A stretch of DNA of 64,000 nucleotides from Erwinia aphidicola (GTDB taxonomy: Bacteria; Pseudomonadota; Gammaproteobacteria; Enterobacterales; Enterobacteriaceae), in contig NZ_JACXBP010000006.1 of NCBI RefSeq assembly GCF_014773485.1, positions 186,001-250,000 of the forward strand, in the 5' to 3' direction. This document shows, piece by piece, positions 17,764-25,556 of the stretch. The first letter of the stretch is position 1, and each line of letters begins with the position of its first letter. The position numbers were made by a program, and so were the translations under genes. Below the pieces are notes generated by a model that worked only from the letters and a program-made list of their open reading frames with translations, did not search any database and was not told the DNA's origin.

Positions 17764-19518
17764 ATGGCTTTATTGCATATGTCTGAAACGAGTTCAATCC
17801 ATTCTCTTCCTATGCGCTATGCTGATTTCCCCACCTTAGTGGAAGCATTAAATTATGCTGCCAGCGGAAGCACGGGAATGAATTTCTACGATCGGCACAA
17901 TCAGCTCACTGCCGTATTGGAGTACCGCACGTTGAAACAGCGTGCCCTGGCAATGGCCCAGCGGTTATTAGCGCTTAAGCTAAAAAAAGGTGACCGTGTC
18001 GCCCTGCTCGCTGAAACCTGCCCAGGATTCGTCGAGGCGTTCTTCGCCTGCCAGTATGCGGGTTTAGTCGCAGTACCGCTCGCTATCCCAATGGGGGTCG
18101 GTCAGCGGGATTCGTATATCTCCAGGCTGCAGGGCTTAATGACAAATTGTCAGCCTGCGGCGATCGTGGGGAGTGAGGAGTGGTTACCCATCATCCGCTC
18201 CGCCAGCGTTAATAATCCGGGCATGCACATCCTTAGCCATCAGGCTTTGCACGCCTTACCCGCCGGGACAGCTGGCATGCCCGCTTTGTCGCCTGACGAT
18301 ATTGCCTATCTGCAATACACCTCGGGCAGCACGCGTTTTCCGCGCGGCGTGGTGATTACCCATCGCGCCGTGATGGCCAATCTACAGGCCATCAGTCACG
18401 ACGGAATAAAACTGCGCGCTGGCGATCGCTGCGTTTCCTGGCTGCCGTTTTATCACGATATGGGACTGGTTGGCTTTCTGCTGACGCCGTTAGCCACCCA
18501 GCTATCGGTGGATTATCTGCGCACGCAGGACTTCGCCATGCGCCCGATGCAGTGGCTCAAGCTGATTAGTAAAAACCGCTGCAGCATCTCTGTTGCTCCC
18601 CCTTTCGGTTACGATCTCTGCCTGCGCCGCTGTAACGATACTTCGCTGGCTGAAATCGATCTCTCCAGCTGGCGCGTGGCGGGCGTTGGCGCAGAAAGCA
18701 TTTCCGCCGAGCAGCTGGCGCATTTTGCGCAGTACTTTCGCCAGGTCAATTTCGATAGCCACGCCTTTATGCCCTGCTACGGTTTGGCGGAAAACACCCT
18801 TGCCGTCTGCTTCTCACCCGCGGCCTCAGGGACGTTGACCGACTGTGTCGACCGTGCAGTTCTCGAATATCACAGCCGGGCCGTCGCGCCCACGCCCAGC
18901 ACCAAAGCCACCTCGACCTTTGTTAACTGCGGCAAGGCGTTGCCGGGTCACCGTATTGAAGTGCGTAGCGAGGACGGCACGCCACTGCCTGAACGTCAGG
19001 TGGGGCATATCTGTATATCCGGTCCCAGCCTGATGAGCGGTTATTTTCAGGATGCCGCTTCGCAGCAGAAAATCCAAGCGAGCGGATGGATGGATACCGG
19101 TGACCTGGGCTATTTGCACCAGGGTTATCTGTTTGTCACCGGCCGTAAGAAAGACCTGATCATCATTCGCGGCCGCAATATCTGGCCACAGGATATTGAG
19201 TATGTCGCTGAGCAGGAACCTGAGATTCATTCAGGTGATGCAATAGCCTTTGTGACCTCAGCAGGGCAGGATGAAGGGGCACGCATTATCTTACAGATCC
19301 AGTGCAAAGTGAGTTCGCAAGAGCGCCGGCAGCAGATCGTGCATTCACTGATGGCCCATATTCAAAGCGAGTTCGGCGTGACGGTTGATATCGAACTGCT
19401 GCCACCGCACAGCATCCCGCGCACCTCTTCAGGCAAGCCCGCCCGTGCCGAAGCGAAGAAGCGTTACCTCAGCGCCCTTGGCGTAGCGATCAACCCTCAA
19501 ACCGAGCTGGCAGGTTAG
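17764..19518 (+). CDS. Fatty acyl-AMP ligase / acyl-ACP synthetase of the ceramide operon
   Basis: A 584-residue adenylate-forming enzyme. The ATP-binding signature 'YLQYTSGSTRFPRGVVITH' lies at about residues 180-200, followed by 'SWLPFYHDMGLVGFLL' (typical of fatty acyl-AMP ligases), then 'TGDLGYL' and 'GRKKDLIIIRGRNIWPQDIE' in the C-terminal subdomain. It should activate a fatty acid with ATP and load it onto the small acyl carrier protein encoded two genes downstream, giving an acyl-ACP for serine palmitoyltransferase. That division of labour follows the Caulobacter pathway and is inferred here. It is first of four co-directional genes; its stop codon shares one base with the next start. 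The alternative ATG at 17779 has no better ribosome site. Confidence 0.85.
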   Translation: MALLHMSETSSIHSLPMRYADFPTLVEALNYAASGSTGMNFYDRHNQLTAVLEYRTLKQRALAMAQRLLALKLKKGDRVALLAETCPGFVEAFFACQYAGLVAVPLAIPMGVGQRDSYISRLQGLMTNCQPAAIVGSEEWLPIIRSASVNNPGMHILSHQALHALPAGTAGMPALSPDDIAYLQYTSGSTRFPRGVVITHRAVMANLQAISHDGIKLRAGDRCVSWLPFYHDMGLVGFLLTPLATQLSVDYLRTQDFAMRPMQWLKLISKNRCSISVAPPFGYDLCLRRCNDTSLAEIDLSSWRVAGVGAESISAEQLAHFAQYFRQVNFDSHAFMPCYGLAENTLAVCFSPAASGTLTDCVDRAVLEYHSRAVAPTPSTKATSTFVNCGKALPGHRIEVRSEDGTPLPERQVGHICISGPSLMSGYFQDAASQQKIQASGWMDTGDLGYLHQGYLFVTGRKKDLIIIRGRNIWPQDIEYVAEQEPEIHSGDAIAFVTSAGQDEGARIILQIQCKVSSQERRQQIVHSLMAHIQSEFGVTVDIELLPPHSIPRTSSGKPARAEAKKRYLSALGVAINPQTELAG

Positions 19519-20438
19519 TGAACAGGAGAGCAGTCGTGGCCATAACCGGCGCGACCGGTTTTATCGGCCGGCATATTGCCGACAACTTACTGGCGCGCGG
19601 CTTTTCCCTCCGAGCACTGACGCGCCAGGCATCTCGCCAGTCGATCAACCATCTCCAGTGGGTTCAGGGAGACTTGCAGCAGCCCGCATCTCTGGCGGAA
19701 CTGGTGAGCGGCGCGGACAGTGTCGTTCACTGTGCAGGCCAGGTGCGCGGGCACAATGAAGCGGTTTTCACCCGCTGCAATGTCGGCGGCAGCCTGAATC
19801 TGCTGCAGGCGGCAAAGGAGAGCGGCCGCTGCCAGCGCTTGTTATTTATCTCCTCTCTGGCCGCGCGCCATCCCGACCTTTCCTGGTATGCGAAGTCAAA
19901 ATATGTCGCGGAACAGCAGTTAAGCGCCCAGGCGTCACCCGTTGCGCTGGGAATTTTTCGCCCCACGGCAGTGTACGGGCCGGGTGATAAAGAGTTAAAG
20001 CCAGTGCTTAGCTGGCTGCTACGCGGCGTACTGCCGCGCACGGGCGCGCCTGACGCCAGGCTGTCGTTTCTTCACGTCAGTGATTTGGCTGAAGCGGTTA
20101 GCCAATGGCTCTGCGCCAAAAATCCCTTACCCCAACCCTATGAACTCTGTGACGGGTTAAGTACGGGATATAGCTGGGAGAGTCTGCGCCTGATTGGCGC
20201 GGAGGTGCGACGCGGCCCGGTGCGCTTAATCGGCGTCCCGTTACCGCTACTGAAATGGCTGGCTGATATTAGCGTATTTGCCTGCCGTATTGCGGGTAAA
20301 GAACCGATGCTGACCCGTAGCAAAATCCAGGAGCTTACCCACCACGACTGGTCGGCAAGCAACAACAGTTTATCTGAAGATATTGATTGGTTTCCAAAAA
20401 TCACTTTGCAGCATGCACTGCGTGAAGGCTGGTTTTAA
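19518..20438 (+). CDS. cerR: NAD(P)-dependent epimerase/reductase, probable ceramide reductase (CerR-like)
   Basis: Extended short-chain dehydrogenase with the nucleotide-binding loop 'GATGFIGRHIADNLL' at its N-terminus, the serine segment 'LLFISSLAARHPDLSW' and the catalytic 'YAKSK' (YxxxK). Length is 306 residues from GTG 19518. GTG at 19536 would give 300 residues and has a much better ribosome site (AGGAG seven bases upstream), so it may be the true start. In the bacterial ceramide pathway CerR reduces 3-oxo-ceramide to dihydroceramide. The call is based on its place between the acyl-AMP ligase and the ACP/serine palmitoyltransferase pair; the protein alone would only be called a sugar-epimerase-like reductase. 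Confidence 0.75.
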   Translation: MNRRAVVAITGATGFIGRHIADNLLARGFSLRALTRQASRQSINHLQWVQGDLQQPASLAELVSGADSVVHCAGQVRGHNEAVFTRCNVGGSLNLLQAAKESGRCQRLLFISSLAARHPDLSWYAKSKYVAEQQLSAQASPVALGIFRPTAVYGPGDKELKPVLSWLLRGVLPRTGAPDARLSFLHVSDLAEAVSQWLCAKNPLPQPYELCDGLSTGYSWESLRLIGAEVRRGPVRLIGVPLPLLKWLADISVFACRIAGKEPMLTRSKIQELTHHDWSASNNSLSEDIDWFPKITLQHALREGWF

Positions 20439-20467
20439 ACATCTGATAAAGGGAAGTGACGAGCGCT

Positions 20468-20728
20468 ATGATAAATCGAGAAGCGGTGATGGATTACATC
20501 CTCGCGTGTTTAGGCGGGATGGTCGCCAGTGAGGTTGAAATAAAACCGGAAAGCGATCTGATTGATGAACTCGGCCTGGAGTCCATCAAGGTAATGGATC
20601 TGTTGATGATGCTGGAAGAGAGATTTGATATCTCAATCCCGATCAATATCTTGCTGGATATCAGGACGCCAGCAGAGTTACGCGATGCGCTGCTGCCACA
20701 GCTGGAGAAGAGTTATGGGCCTCTATGA
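20468..20728 (+). CDS. Acyl carrier protein of the ceramide operon
   Basis: A small acidic protein of 86 residues. The phosphopantetheine site is Ser39 in 'DELGLESIKVMDLL', with the acidic helix 'MLEERFDISIPINILLD' after it, as in acyl carrier proteins. The start is taken as ATG 20468, with GGGAA about 12 bases upstream; a GTG at 20456 lies on top of that site and is unlikely. The end overlaps the serine palmitoyltransferase start by 14 bases, which suggests translational coupling. It would carry the acyl chain from the upstream ligase to the downstream enzyme. Confidence 0.88.
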   Translation: MINREAVMDYILACLGGMVASEVEIKPESDLIDELGLESIKVMDLLMMLEERFDISIPINILLDIRTPAELRDALLPQLEKSYGPL

Positions 20729-21887
20729 TAAGTTCGCTCGCCTCGCTCGCCAGCGCGAACAGTTCCATCATTCGGGACTGACCCCATTCGGCACCTGTAT
20801 TGATGAAATCTACTCCGCCACCGAGGGGCGAATTGGCAATAATAAGGTGCTTTTGGCAGGCACCAACAACTACCTTGGCCTGACGTTTAATCAGCAGGCA
20901 ATAGCGGCGAGCCAGGCGGCAGTCGCCGCTCAGGGCACCGGCACCACCGGTTCACGCATGGCGAACGGTAGCTATGGCGCGCACCTTGCCCTGGAGCAGG
21001 AGCTGGCGCTATTTTTTGACCGCCCCACCGCCATCGTATTCTCCACTGGCTATACCGCCAATCTGGGCATCATCAGCACGCTGGCCACCCCGGACGCCGT
21101 GGTGCTGCTGGATGCCGATAGCCATGCCAGTATCTATGATGCTTGTGCCATGGGTGGCGCCACGATTATCCGCTTTCGCCATAACGATGCCAGCGATCTG
21201 GAGCGCCGCATGCTACGCCTTGGCGAGCGCGCGCGTGAAGCCATTATTATTGTTGAAGGTATTTATAGCATGCTGGGTGATGTCGCCCCGCTGGCAGAAA
21301 TTGTCGACATCAAGCGGCGCCTTGGCGGCTACTTAGTGGTGGATGAAGCGCACTCTTTCGGCGTAATGGGCGCCAGCGGGCGCGGCCTGGCGCAGCAGCT
21401 CGGCGTTGAGCAGGATGTGGATATCATCGTAGGGACATTCAGTAAAAGCCTGGCATCCATCGGGGGATTTGCCGTCGGCGGCGCAGCCATGGAGGTTCTG
21501 CGCTATAGCAGCCGCCCATACATTTTCACCGCCTCGCCCTCACCCTCCAGTATTGCCTCGGTGCGCTCCTCATTACGCACTATTGCGCAAAAACCCGAGC
21601 TGCGCCAAACGCTGTGGAGTAACGCCCACCGCCTTTATCACGGTCTTGCCGGGCTGGGGTATGAAATGGGGCCGCACATCAGCCCGGTGGTACCGGTAAT
21701 GATTGGTTCGAAAGAGGACGGTTTACGCTTCTGGCGCGGGCTGATTGCACGTGGCGTCTATGTCAACCTGGTGTTACCGCCTGCCGCCCCCGCAGATATC
21801 ACCCTGCTGCGCTGCAGCGTGAATGCAGCCCACAGCGACGAACAGATTGATACCATCATTCAGGCCTTTGCTGAGCTGAAGCGCTAA
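20715..21887 (+). CDS. spt: Serine palmitoyltransferase (alpha-oxoamine synthase family)
   Basis: A 390-residue PLP enzyme starting at ATG 20715, inside the end of the ACP gene, with GGAG seven bases upstream. Family marks are 'GTNNYLGLTFN', 'GTGTTGSRMANGSYGAHLALEQEL', 'DSHASIYDACAMGGA' (substrate loop), 'VVDEAHSFGVMGASGRG' and the cofactor lysine in 'GTFSKSLASIGGFAVG'. The GTGTTGSR and ANGS text suits serine palmitoyltransferase better than KBL or BioF, and the ACP and acyl ligase in the same operon agree. It would condense serine with an acyl thioester to 3-oxosphinganine in the cytoplasm. It ends 42 bases before the end of the convergent LptG-like gene. Confidence 0.88.
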   Translation: MGLYDKFARLARQREQFHHSGLTPFGTCIDEIYSATEGRIGNNKVLLAGTNNYLGLTFNQQAIAASQAAVAAQGTGTTGSRMANGSYGAHLALEQELALFFDRPTAIVFSTGYTANLGIISTLATPDAVVLLDADSHASIYDACAMGGATIIRFRHNDASDLERRMLRLGERAREAIIIVEGIYSMLGDVAPLAEIVDIKRRLGGYLVVDEAHSFGVMGASGRGLAQQLGVEQDVDIIVGTFSKSLASIGGFAVGGAAMEVLRYSSRPYIFTASPSPSSIASVRSSLRTIAQKPELRQTLWSNAHRLYHGLAGLGYEMGPHISPVVPVMIGSKEDGLRFWRGLIARGVYVNLVLPPAAPADITLLRCSVNAAHSDEQIDTIIQAFAELKR

Positions 21888-21929
21888 TTTCCCCGTCAAA
21901 GTAAGAGCAGATAAGCTGTTTGATCGCAG

Positions 21930-23009
21930 TCAGTGGCGTTTATCAAAGCGATAAATCAGCAGCAAAGCGCCCAGCATCAGCAGCCCTGGCACTGCCAGCG
22001 TGGTGAGCGGGGCATTCAGCGCCAGCAGCAGCCCCAGGTTAACGATTATCTGATAGCTAATGTAGGTGAGCAGCCCGACTATTACCCCCGAGGCTAATCG
22101 GCTGCCCAGCCCGGGCGAACGCGGCGCGCTAAACGTAAAGGGAACGGCGAGTAAAATCATGGCGAGGGTTAACAGCGGGCGCCCCAGCTTTTGCCAGAGC
22201 GCCATGCGGTACTCTGCCGAGGGCTGACCGCTATCATGCAGGTAGTGAATGTACAGGCGCAGCTGGTGGATGGAAAAGCTGCCGCCCGGCAGCGTGAGTT
22301 CGGCCAGGCTCATCCGGCTAAAGATCGAGCGCCAGCGCAGACTTTCTGTCGATGACAGGGTCTCTTTGCCGTTCTGCCAGCTCTTTAGCCTCACGCCGTG
22401 CAGTATCCAGCTGCCGTCTTTCAGCACCGTGGCTTTCGCGGCGAAAATATAGCTCGCCAGCGACAGGTCAGGAAGATAGTAAAATATCTCCACGCCCACG
22501 GGTTGCTGCCGGGCATCGAGGGTTTTCACTGTGGCAAATTCATTATCTTTCCTCGCCCACAGCGCGTTTCTCACCCCTCCGCTGTCAGGATCTTCAGCCA
22601 CGGCCGCCGCTTTCAGCTGCAAAGCACGCTGCTGTAGCGGTGAAGCCACCCACTCATCAAGCGCGGCCAAAGCCACCGTCAGCATGACGCCAGCGGCCAG
22701 CGCGGCGAGAGAAATTTTGAAAATTGACCAACCCGCCACCCTCATCGCGGTGAGCTCCAGACTTTTTGATAATTGCCCCAGCCCGACAATGCCACCGATC
22801 AGCGCGATAAACGGTCCTAAATCAATCAGGCTTCTCGGCGATGTCATCAACACCACCAGCAATGCCTGGGTCCAGCGGTAGCCACCCGGGTTGACGTCAT
22901 CAAGCTCGTTAATCAGGTTAAACGTGGTGAACAAGGGCATTAACATGCCTGCGGCAGCGGCGAATCCGATAAAGATATGGCGAATTAAATAGCGAGTTAA
23001 CAGCGTCAT
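21930..23009 (-). CDS. LptG-like permease of the YjgP/YjgQ family, lipid locus paralogue
   Basis: A 359-residue protein with N-terminal membrane segments ('YLIRHIFIGFAAAAGMLMPLF'), the family segment 'LIALIGGIVGLGQLSKSLELTAMRVAGWS', a periplasmic beta-rich middle (about residues 135-260) and three C-terminal membrane segments. In E. coli LptF and LptG form the inner membrane part that extracts LPS for the Lpt bridge. Here the pair is in a seven-gene operon facing the ceramide genes, with no LPS genes and no pepA nearby. A dedicated role in moving the locus's own lipid is therefore likely but inferred. The start overlaps the LptF-like stop by four bases (ATGA). Confidence 0.85.
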   Translation of the reverse strand: MTLLTRYLIRHIFIGFAAAAGMLMPLFTTFNLINELDDVNPGGYRWTQALLVVLMTSPRSLIDLGPFIALIGGIVGLGQLSKSLELTAMRVAGWSIFKISLAALAAGVMLTVALAALDEWVASPLQQRALQLKAAAVAEDPDSGGVRNALWARKDNEFATVKTLDARQQPVGVEIFYYLPDLSLASYIFAAKATVLKDGSWILHGVRLKSWQNGKETLSSTESLRWRSIFSRMSLAELTLPGGSFSIHQLRLYIHYLHDSGQPSAEYRMALWQKLGRPLLTLAMILLAVPFTFSAPRSPGLGSRLASGVIVGLLTYISYQIIVNLGLLLALNAPLTTLAVPGLLMLGALLLIYRFDKRH

Positions 23010-24076
23010 GGTCGGTATCTCTGCCAGAGCGAAAAGTCGCGCGCCATCAGCAGCAGCAGCCCGAGAAACATCATAACGGAGAGGATCCAGACGCCGGGTA
23101 TCAGGGCAAACGTACCGTTGGCAACCAGCGTGCGGCTGAGATTACCGCCGTAGAAGATCAGGGTGAACAGCACCGTTAACGGCAGCAGCGTGGCAAAACG
23201 CCCCTGCCGCGGCTTAATGCGGCTGAGTGGAATAGCCAGCAGCGCCATCAATAGCGTGTTAATGCCACGACTTTCGCGCCACTGCAGCTCGGCCCGGTCG
23301 GCAGGATCGCGGGAGCCTGACAGCGTCAGGCTCGGGGCGGATTTACGCTTCAGGCCGGGGTTTTGCCGCAGCGGCTTAAGCTGCAGCTTCATATGACGGT
23401 AAATCATCTGGTTATCCCCCGCCCCCTGGTGCTCCAACACGTCAGAGGTGCCCGCGTGCAGCATCACGGAAGGTGCGTTCGGTGACGGGTTCAGCACCCT
23501 CACCGTGTGGGCCCGATAGACACGGCTGCTATGAGCGGACGGGGTGTAAATCAGCACATCGCAGAGCATGCTGTTAGCGGAGTCGACCTCTCCTGCCAGG
23601 ATCATCCGGCCATCATCATTGACGTTAAATTTATTGGCAATAAGGTGGACAACATCCAGCTCCGATTGCGACTGCTGCTCCAGCTGATAGATCTGCCCGT
23701 AAGCCCAGGGTCTGACAAACAGGGAGAGCAGCATCACCAGCATTGCCAGCGGAATGGCAAAAATCATCACGGCTTTGTAGAGGCGCAGTGGACTGGCCCC
23801 CGCGGCAAAAATCGCCGTGATTTCCGAGTCATTCCAGAGCTGACCCAGCGTGACGCCAACGGCAACATACAGCGCAACCGGCAGCAGCATTTCCAGCGCA
23901 ATCAGAACCTTATAGCAGATGATATCGAACACCACTTTCAGCGCCAGGGTACCGCTCGCCGCATCGGTCAGGTAGCGTTGCGCGGAATAGCTGGCAAAAA
24001 TAAAGATCAGAAAACCTGCCAGAGTCAGCACTAAGCGCTGGGTCAGACTCACGATATAGCGTTCTATTAGCAGCAT
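23006..24076 (-). CDS. LptF-like permease, lipid locus paralogue
   Basis: A 356-residue protein of the YjgP/YjgQ family: 'ERYIVSLTQRLVLTLAGFLIFIFASYSAQRYLTDAASG' at the N-terminus, 'VGVTLGQLWNDSEITAIFAAGASPLRLYKAVM', a periplasmic segment at about 130-250, and C-terminal membrane helices from about 270. The LptF-then-LptG order matches the canonical pair. It follows the YtfJ gene after 12 bases. A standard LPS exporter pair would be expected elsewhere in the genome, so this is taken as a second, specialised copy. Confidence 0.85.
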   Translation of the reverse strand: MLLIERYIVSLTQRLVLTLAGFLIFIFASYSAQRYLTDAASGTLALKVVFDIICYKVLIALEMLLPVALYVAVGVTLGQLWNDSEITAIFAAGASPLRLYKAVMIFAIPLAMLVMLLSLFVRPWAYGQIYQLEQQSQSELDVVHLIANKFNVNDDGRMILAGEVDSANSMLCDVLIYTPSAHSSRVYRAHTVRVLNPSPNAPSVMLHAGTSDVLEHQGAGDNQMIYRHMKLQLKPLRQNPGLKRKSAPSLTLSGSRDPADRAELQWRESRGINTLLMALLAIPLSRIKPRQGRFATLLPLTVLFTLIFYGGNLSRTLVANGTFALIPGVWILSVMMFLGLLLLMARDFSLWQRYRP

Positions 24077-24088
24077 GGTTTACGCGCC

Positions 24089-24682
24089 TCAAGGAGTAGC
24101 GGGCAGCGGCGCCGGTTGAGCACGGCTTGGCTTCAGCAGGTCATGCACGCTGTGCAGCAGCTGGCAGACCTCCTGCTCAGTCAGCGCGCCATCTTTTGCC
24201 CACTGGATATGCCCGTCTTTATCCAGCAGCAGAATCGTGGAGCTTGCTGGCTTAAGATGCCAGGTCTTTCGCCCCAGCCCCTGGCTGTCGATAATAAATT
24301 GTGCCCAGGGGTACTTTCTTTTATTTTTCTCGACTTTTCTGCCGACAAAAAAACCCGAGCCGGGAATTTCATCGTCGGTATTGACGATGGTTGTCGGTTG
24401 AAACTGTTTATCTGGAAATTGTGCGCGCTTAATCGCTTTAATCAGTAACGCATTTTTGTCCTTGGCGGAGGTGCGCCCAGCAATATACTGTAACACGCGT
24501 ACTTTGCCCGCCAGCTGCGGACTCGACCAGGGGCGATAGCGGATATTATCTTTATCGAGCACCAGCTCACCCCGCTCGCTTATGGTCAGCGGCGCCATCT
24601 GCTCACCGACAATAAAATTGTGTGCGCAGGCCATGAGTGGGCATAACAACAGCGATGTGAGTAGCAATCTGCTTAACGTCAT
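24089..24682 (-). CDS. ytfJ: YtfJ-family periplasmic protein
   Basis: A 197-residue protein from ATG 24682, where a signal peptide begins ('MTLSRLLLTSLLLCPLMACAHNF'). A longer frame to 24772 would put 30 residues before the signal peptide and overlap the previous gene, so it is rejected. The text 'RGELVLDKDNIRYRPW', 'GKVRVLQYIAGRTSAKDKNA', 'TIVNTDDEIPGSGFFV' and 'LDKDGHIQWAKDGALT' matches E. coli YtfJ closely. YtfJ is a thioredoxin-fold-like periplasmic protein of unknown role. Its position between the unknown helical protein and LptF makes it a candidate periplasmic helper of lipid transport (inference). Confidence 0.85.
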   Translation of the reverse strand: MTLSRLLLTSLLLCPLMACAHNFIVGEQMAPLTISERGELVLDKDNIRYRPWSSPQLAGKVRVLQYIAGRTSAKDKNALLIKAIKRAQFPDKQFQPTTIVNTDDEIPGSGFFVGRKVEKNKRKYPWAQFIIDSQGLGRKTWHLKPASSTILLLDKDGHIQWAKDGALTEQEVCQLLHSVHDLLKPSRAQPAPLPATP

Positions 24683-24719
24683 CACGCTGCGCTTATCGCT
24701 AAAATCCGCGCACTGATCT

Positions 24720-25556
24720 TCACCATGGATAACGTTCAAGCCATAATGCCAGGCGCTGGCGAATATCGTCATCTAATCGTGACGGTGAATCGTAGGCATT
24801 GCGCCCGGTCAGACTATCCCTCACCATCTCATCATGTCGGTCTCCCATTAGCCCATTTATGGCGGCTAAATAACGGGAAACCTGACGGAGGTGCAGGTTT
24901 TGAGGATTAAGGGTTCTGAGCGTGTCAAAGCAGGAGACCTGCTGACTGATAATCTTACGTACCGTATGGAACTCCTTTCCGCTCAGCAGAGGTTTGCGGA
25001 TAAATGCGTTCAATACGTGCATCTCCCCCTGGCAATACGCAATAAAATCCTGCTCTGTGTCTAATTTTATCTGGCGCAACGAATGATTGACCATCTTCCA
25101 CACGGGGGGGCTGAGATAAAATCGCAGAATGCGGGCGTAAAAAATAAGGTTCTTCTTATCATCATGGCGAAAGGCATCCTGTAATTTACCCAAAAAAACC
25201 GTCGTTTTACTGAACCACAGACTGGAGGCATGATGTTGACAATAAAGGCGCTGGGCAAAACGCAAATGCTTATAGCGCGCACGGATCAATTTATATTTTA
25301 AGCGCTCAGCTTCAGATAAGTGACCTTCATTCAGAAGCTTATTAATAAGGTCGAGTAGCTCCTCACGCGTAAAGCCCTCTTCCCAGTACTGCAGGCACAA
25401 GGCGTAATTATCCTGAATATTTTTCTGCGGGCCGTGTAAATCGATAACATCGGGCAGGCTGATATTTTCATCAACCAAATCATCCTCATCCACTGCCGCC
25501 AGCAGCTGCTGTAGCGTCTCAGGCGGAAATTTCCGCCACTCAATGTTACCGCTCAT
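24720..25556 (-). CDS. Hypothetical helical protein, possibly CHAD-like
   Basis: A 278-residue protein with no signal peptide or membrane segment. It is rich in charged helices and conserved-looking His/Arg pairs such as 'HHASSLWFSKTTVFLGKLQDAFRHDD', 'FHTVRKIISQQVSCFDTL' and 'AAINGLMGDRHDEMVRDSL'. The last two faintly recall CHAD domains, which bind polyphosphate-like anions, but the match is too weak to rely on. Its start shares one base with the flippase stop, so it is translated in the same operon. I do not recognise it otherwise. Confidence 0.6.
   Translation of the reverse strand: MSGNIEWRKFPPETLQQLLAAVDEDDLVDENISLPDVIDLHGPQKNIQDNYALCLQYWEEGFTREELLDLINKLLNEGHLSEAERLKYKLIRARYKHLRFAQRLYCQHHASSLWFSKTTVFLGKLQDAFRHDDKKNLIFYARILRFYLSPPVWKMVNHSLRQIKLDTEQDFIAYCQGEMHVLNAFIRKPLLSGKEFHTVRKIISQQVSCFDTLRTLNPQNLHLRQVSRYLAAINGLMGDRHDEMVRDSLTGRNAYDSPSRLDDDIRQRLALWLERYPW

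Noticed and set aside
24683..24772. Thirty extra codons at the start of the YtfJ gene
   Set aside because: They would place a polar stretch before an evident signal peptide and overlap the upstream gene.
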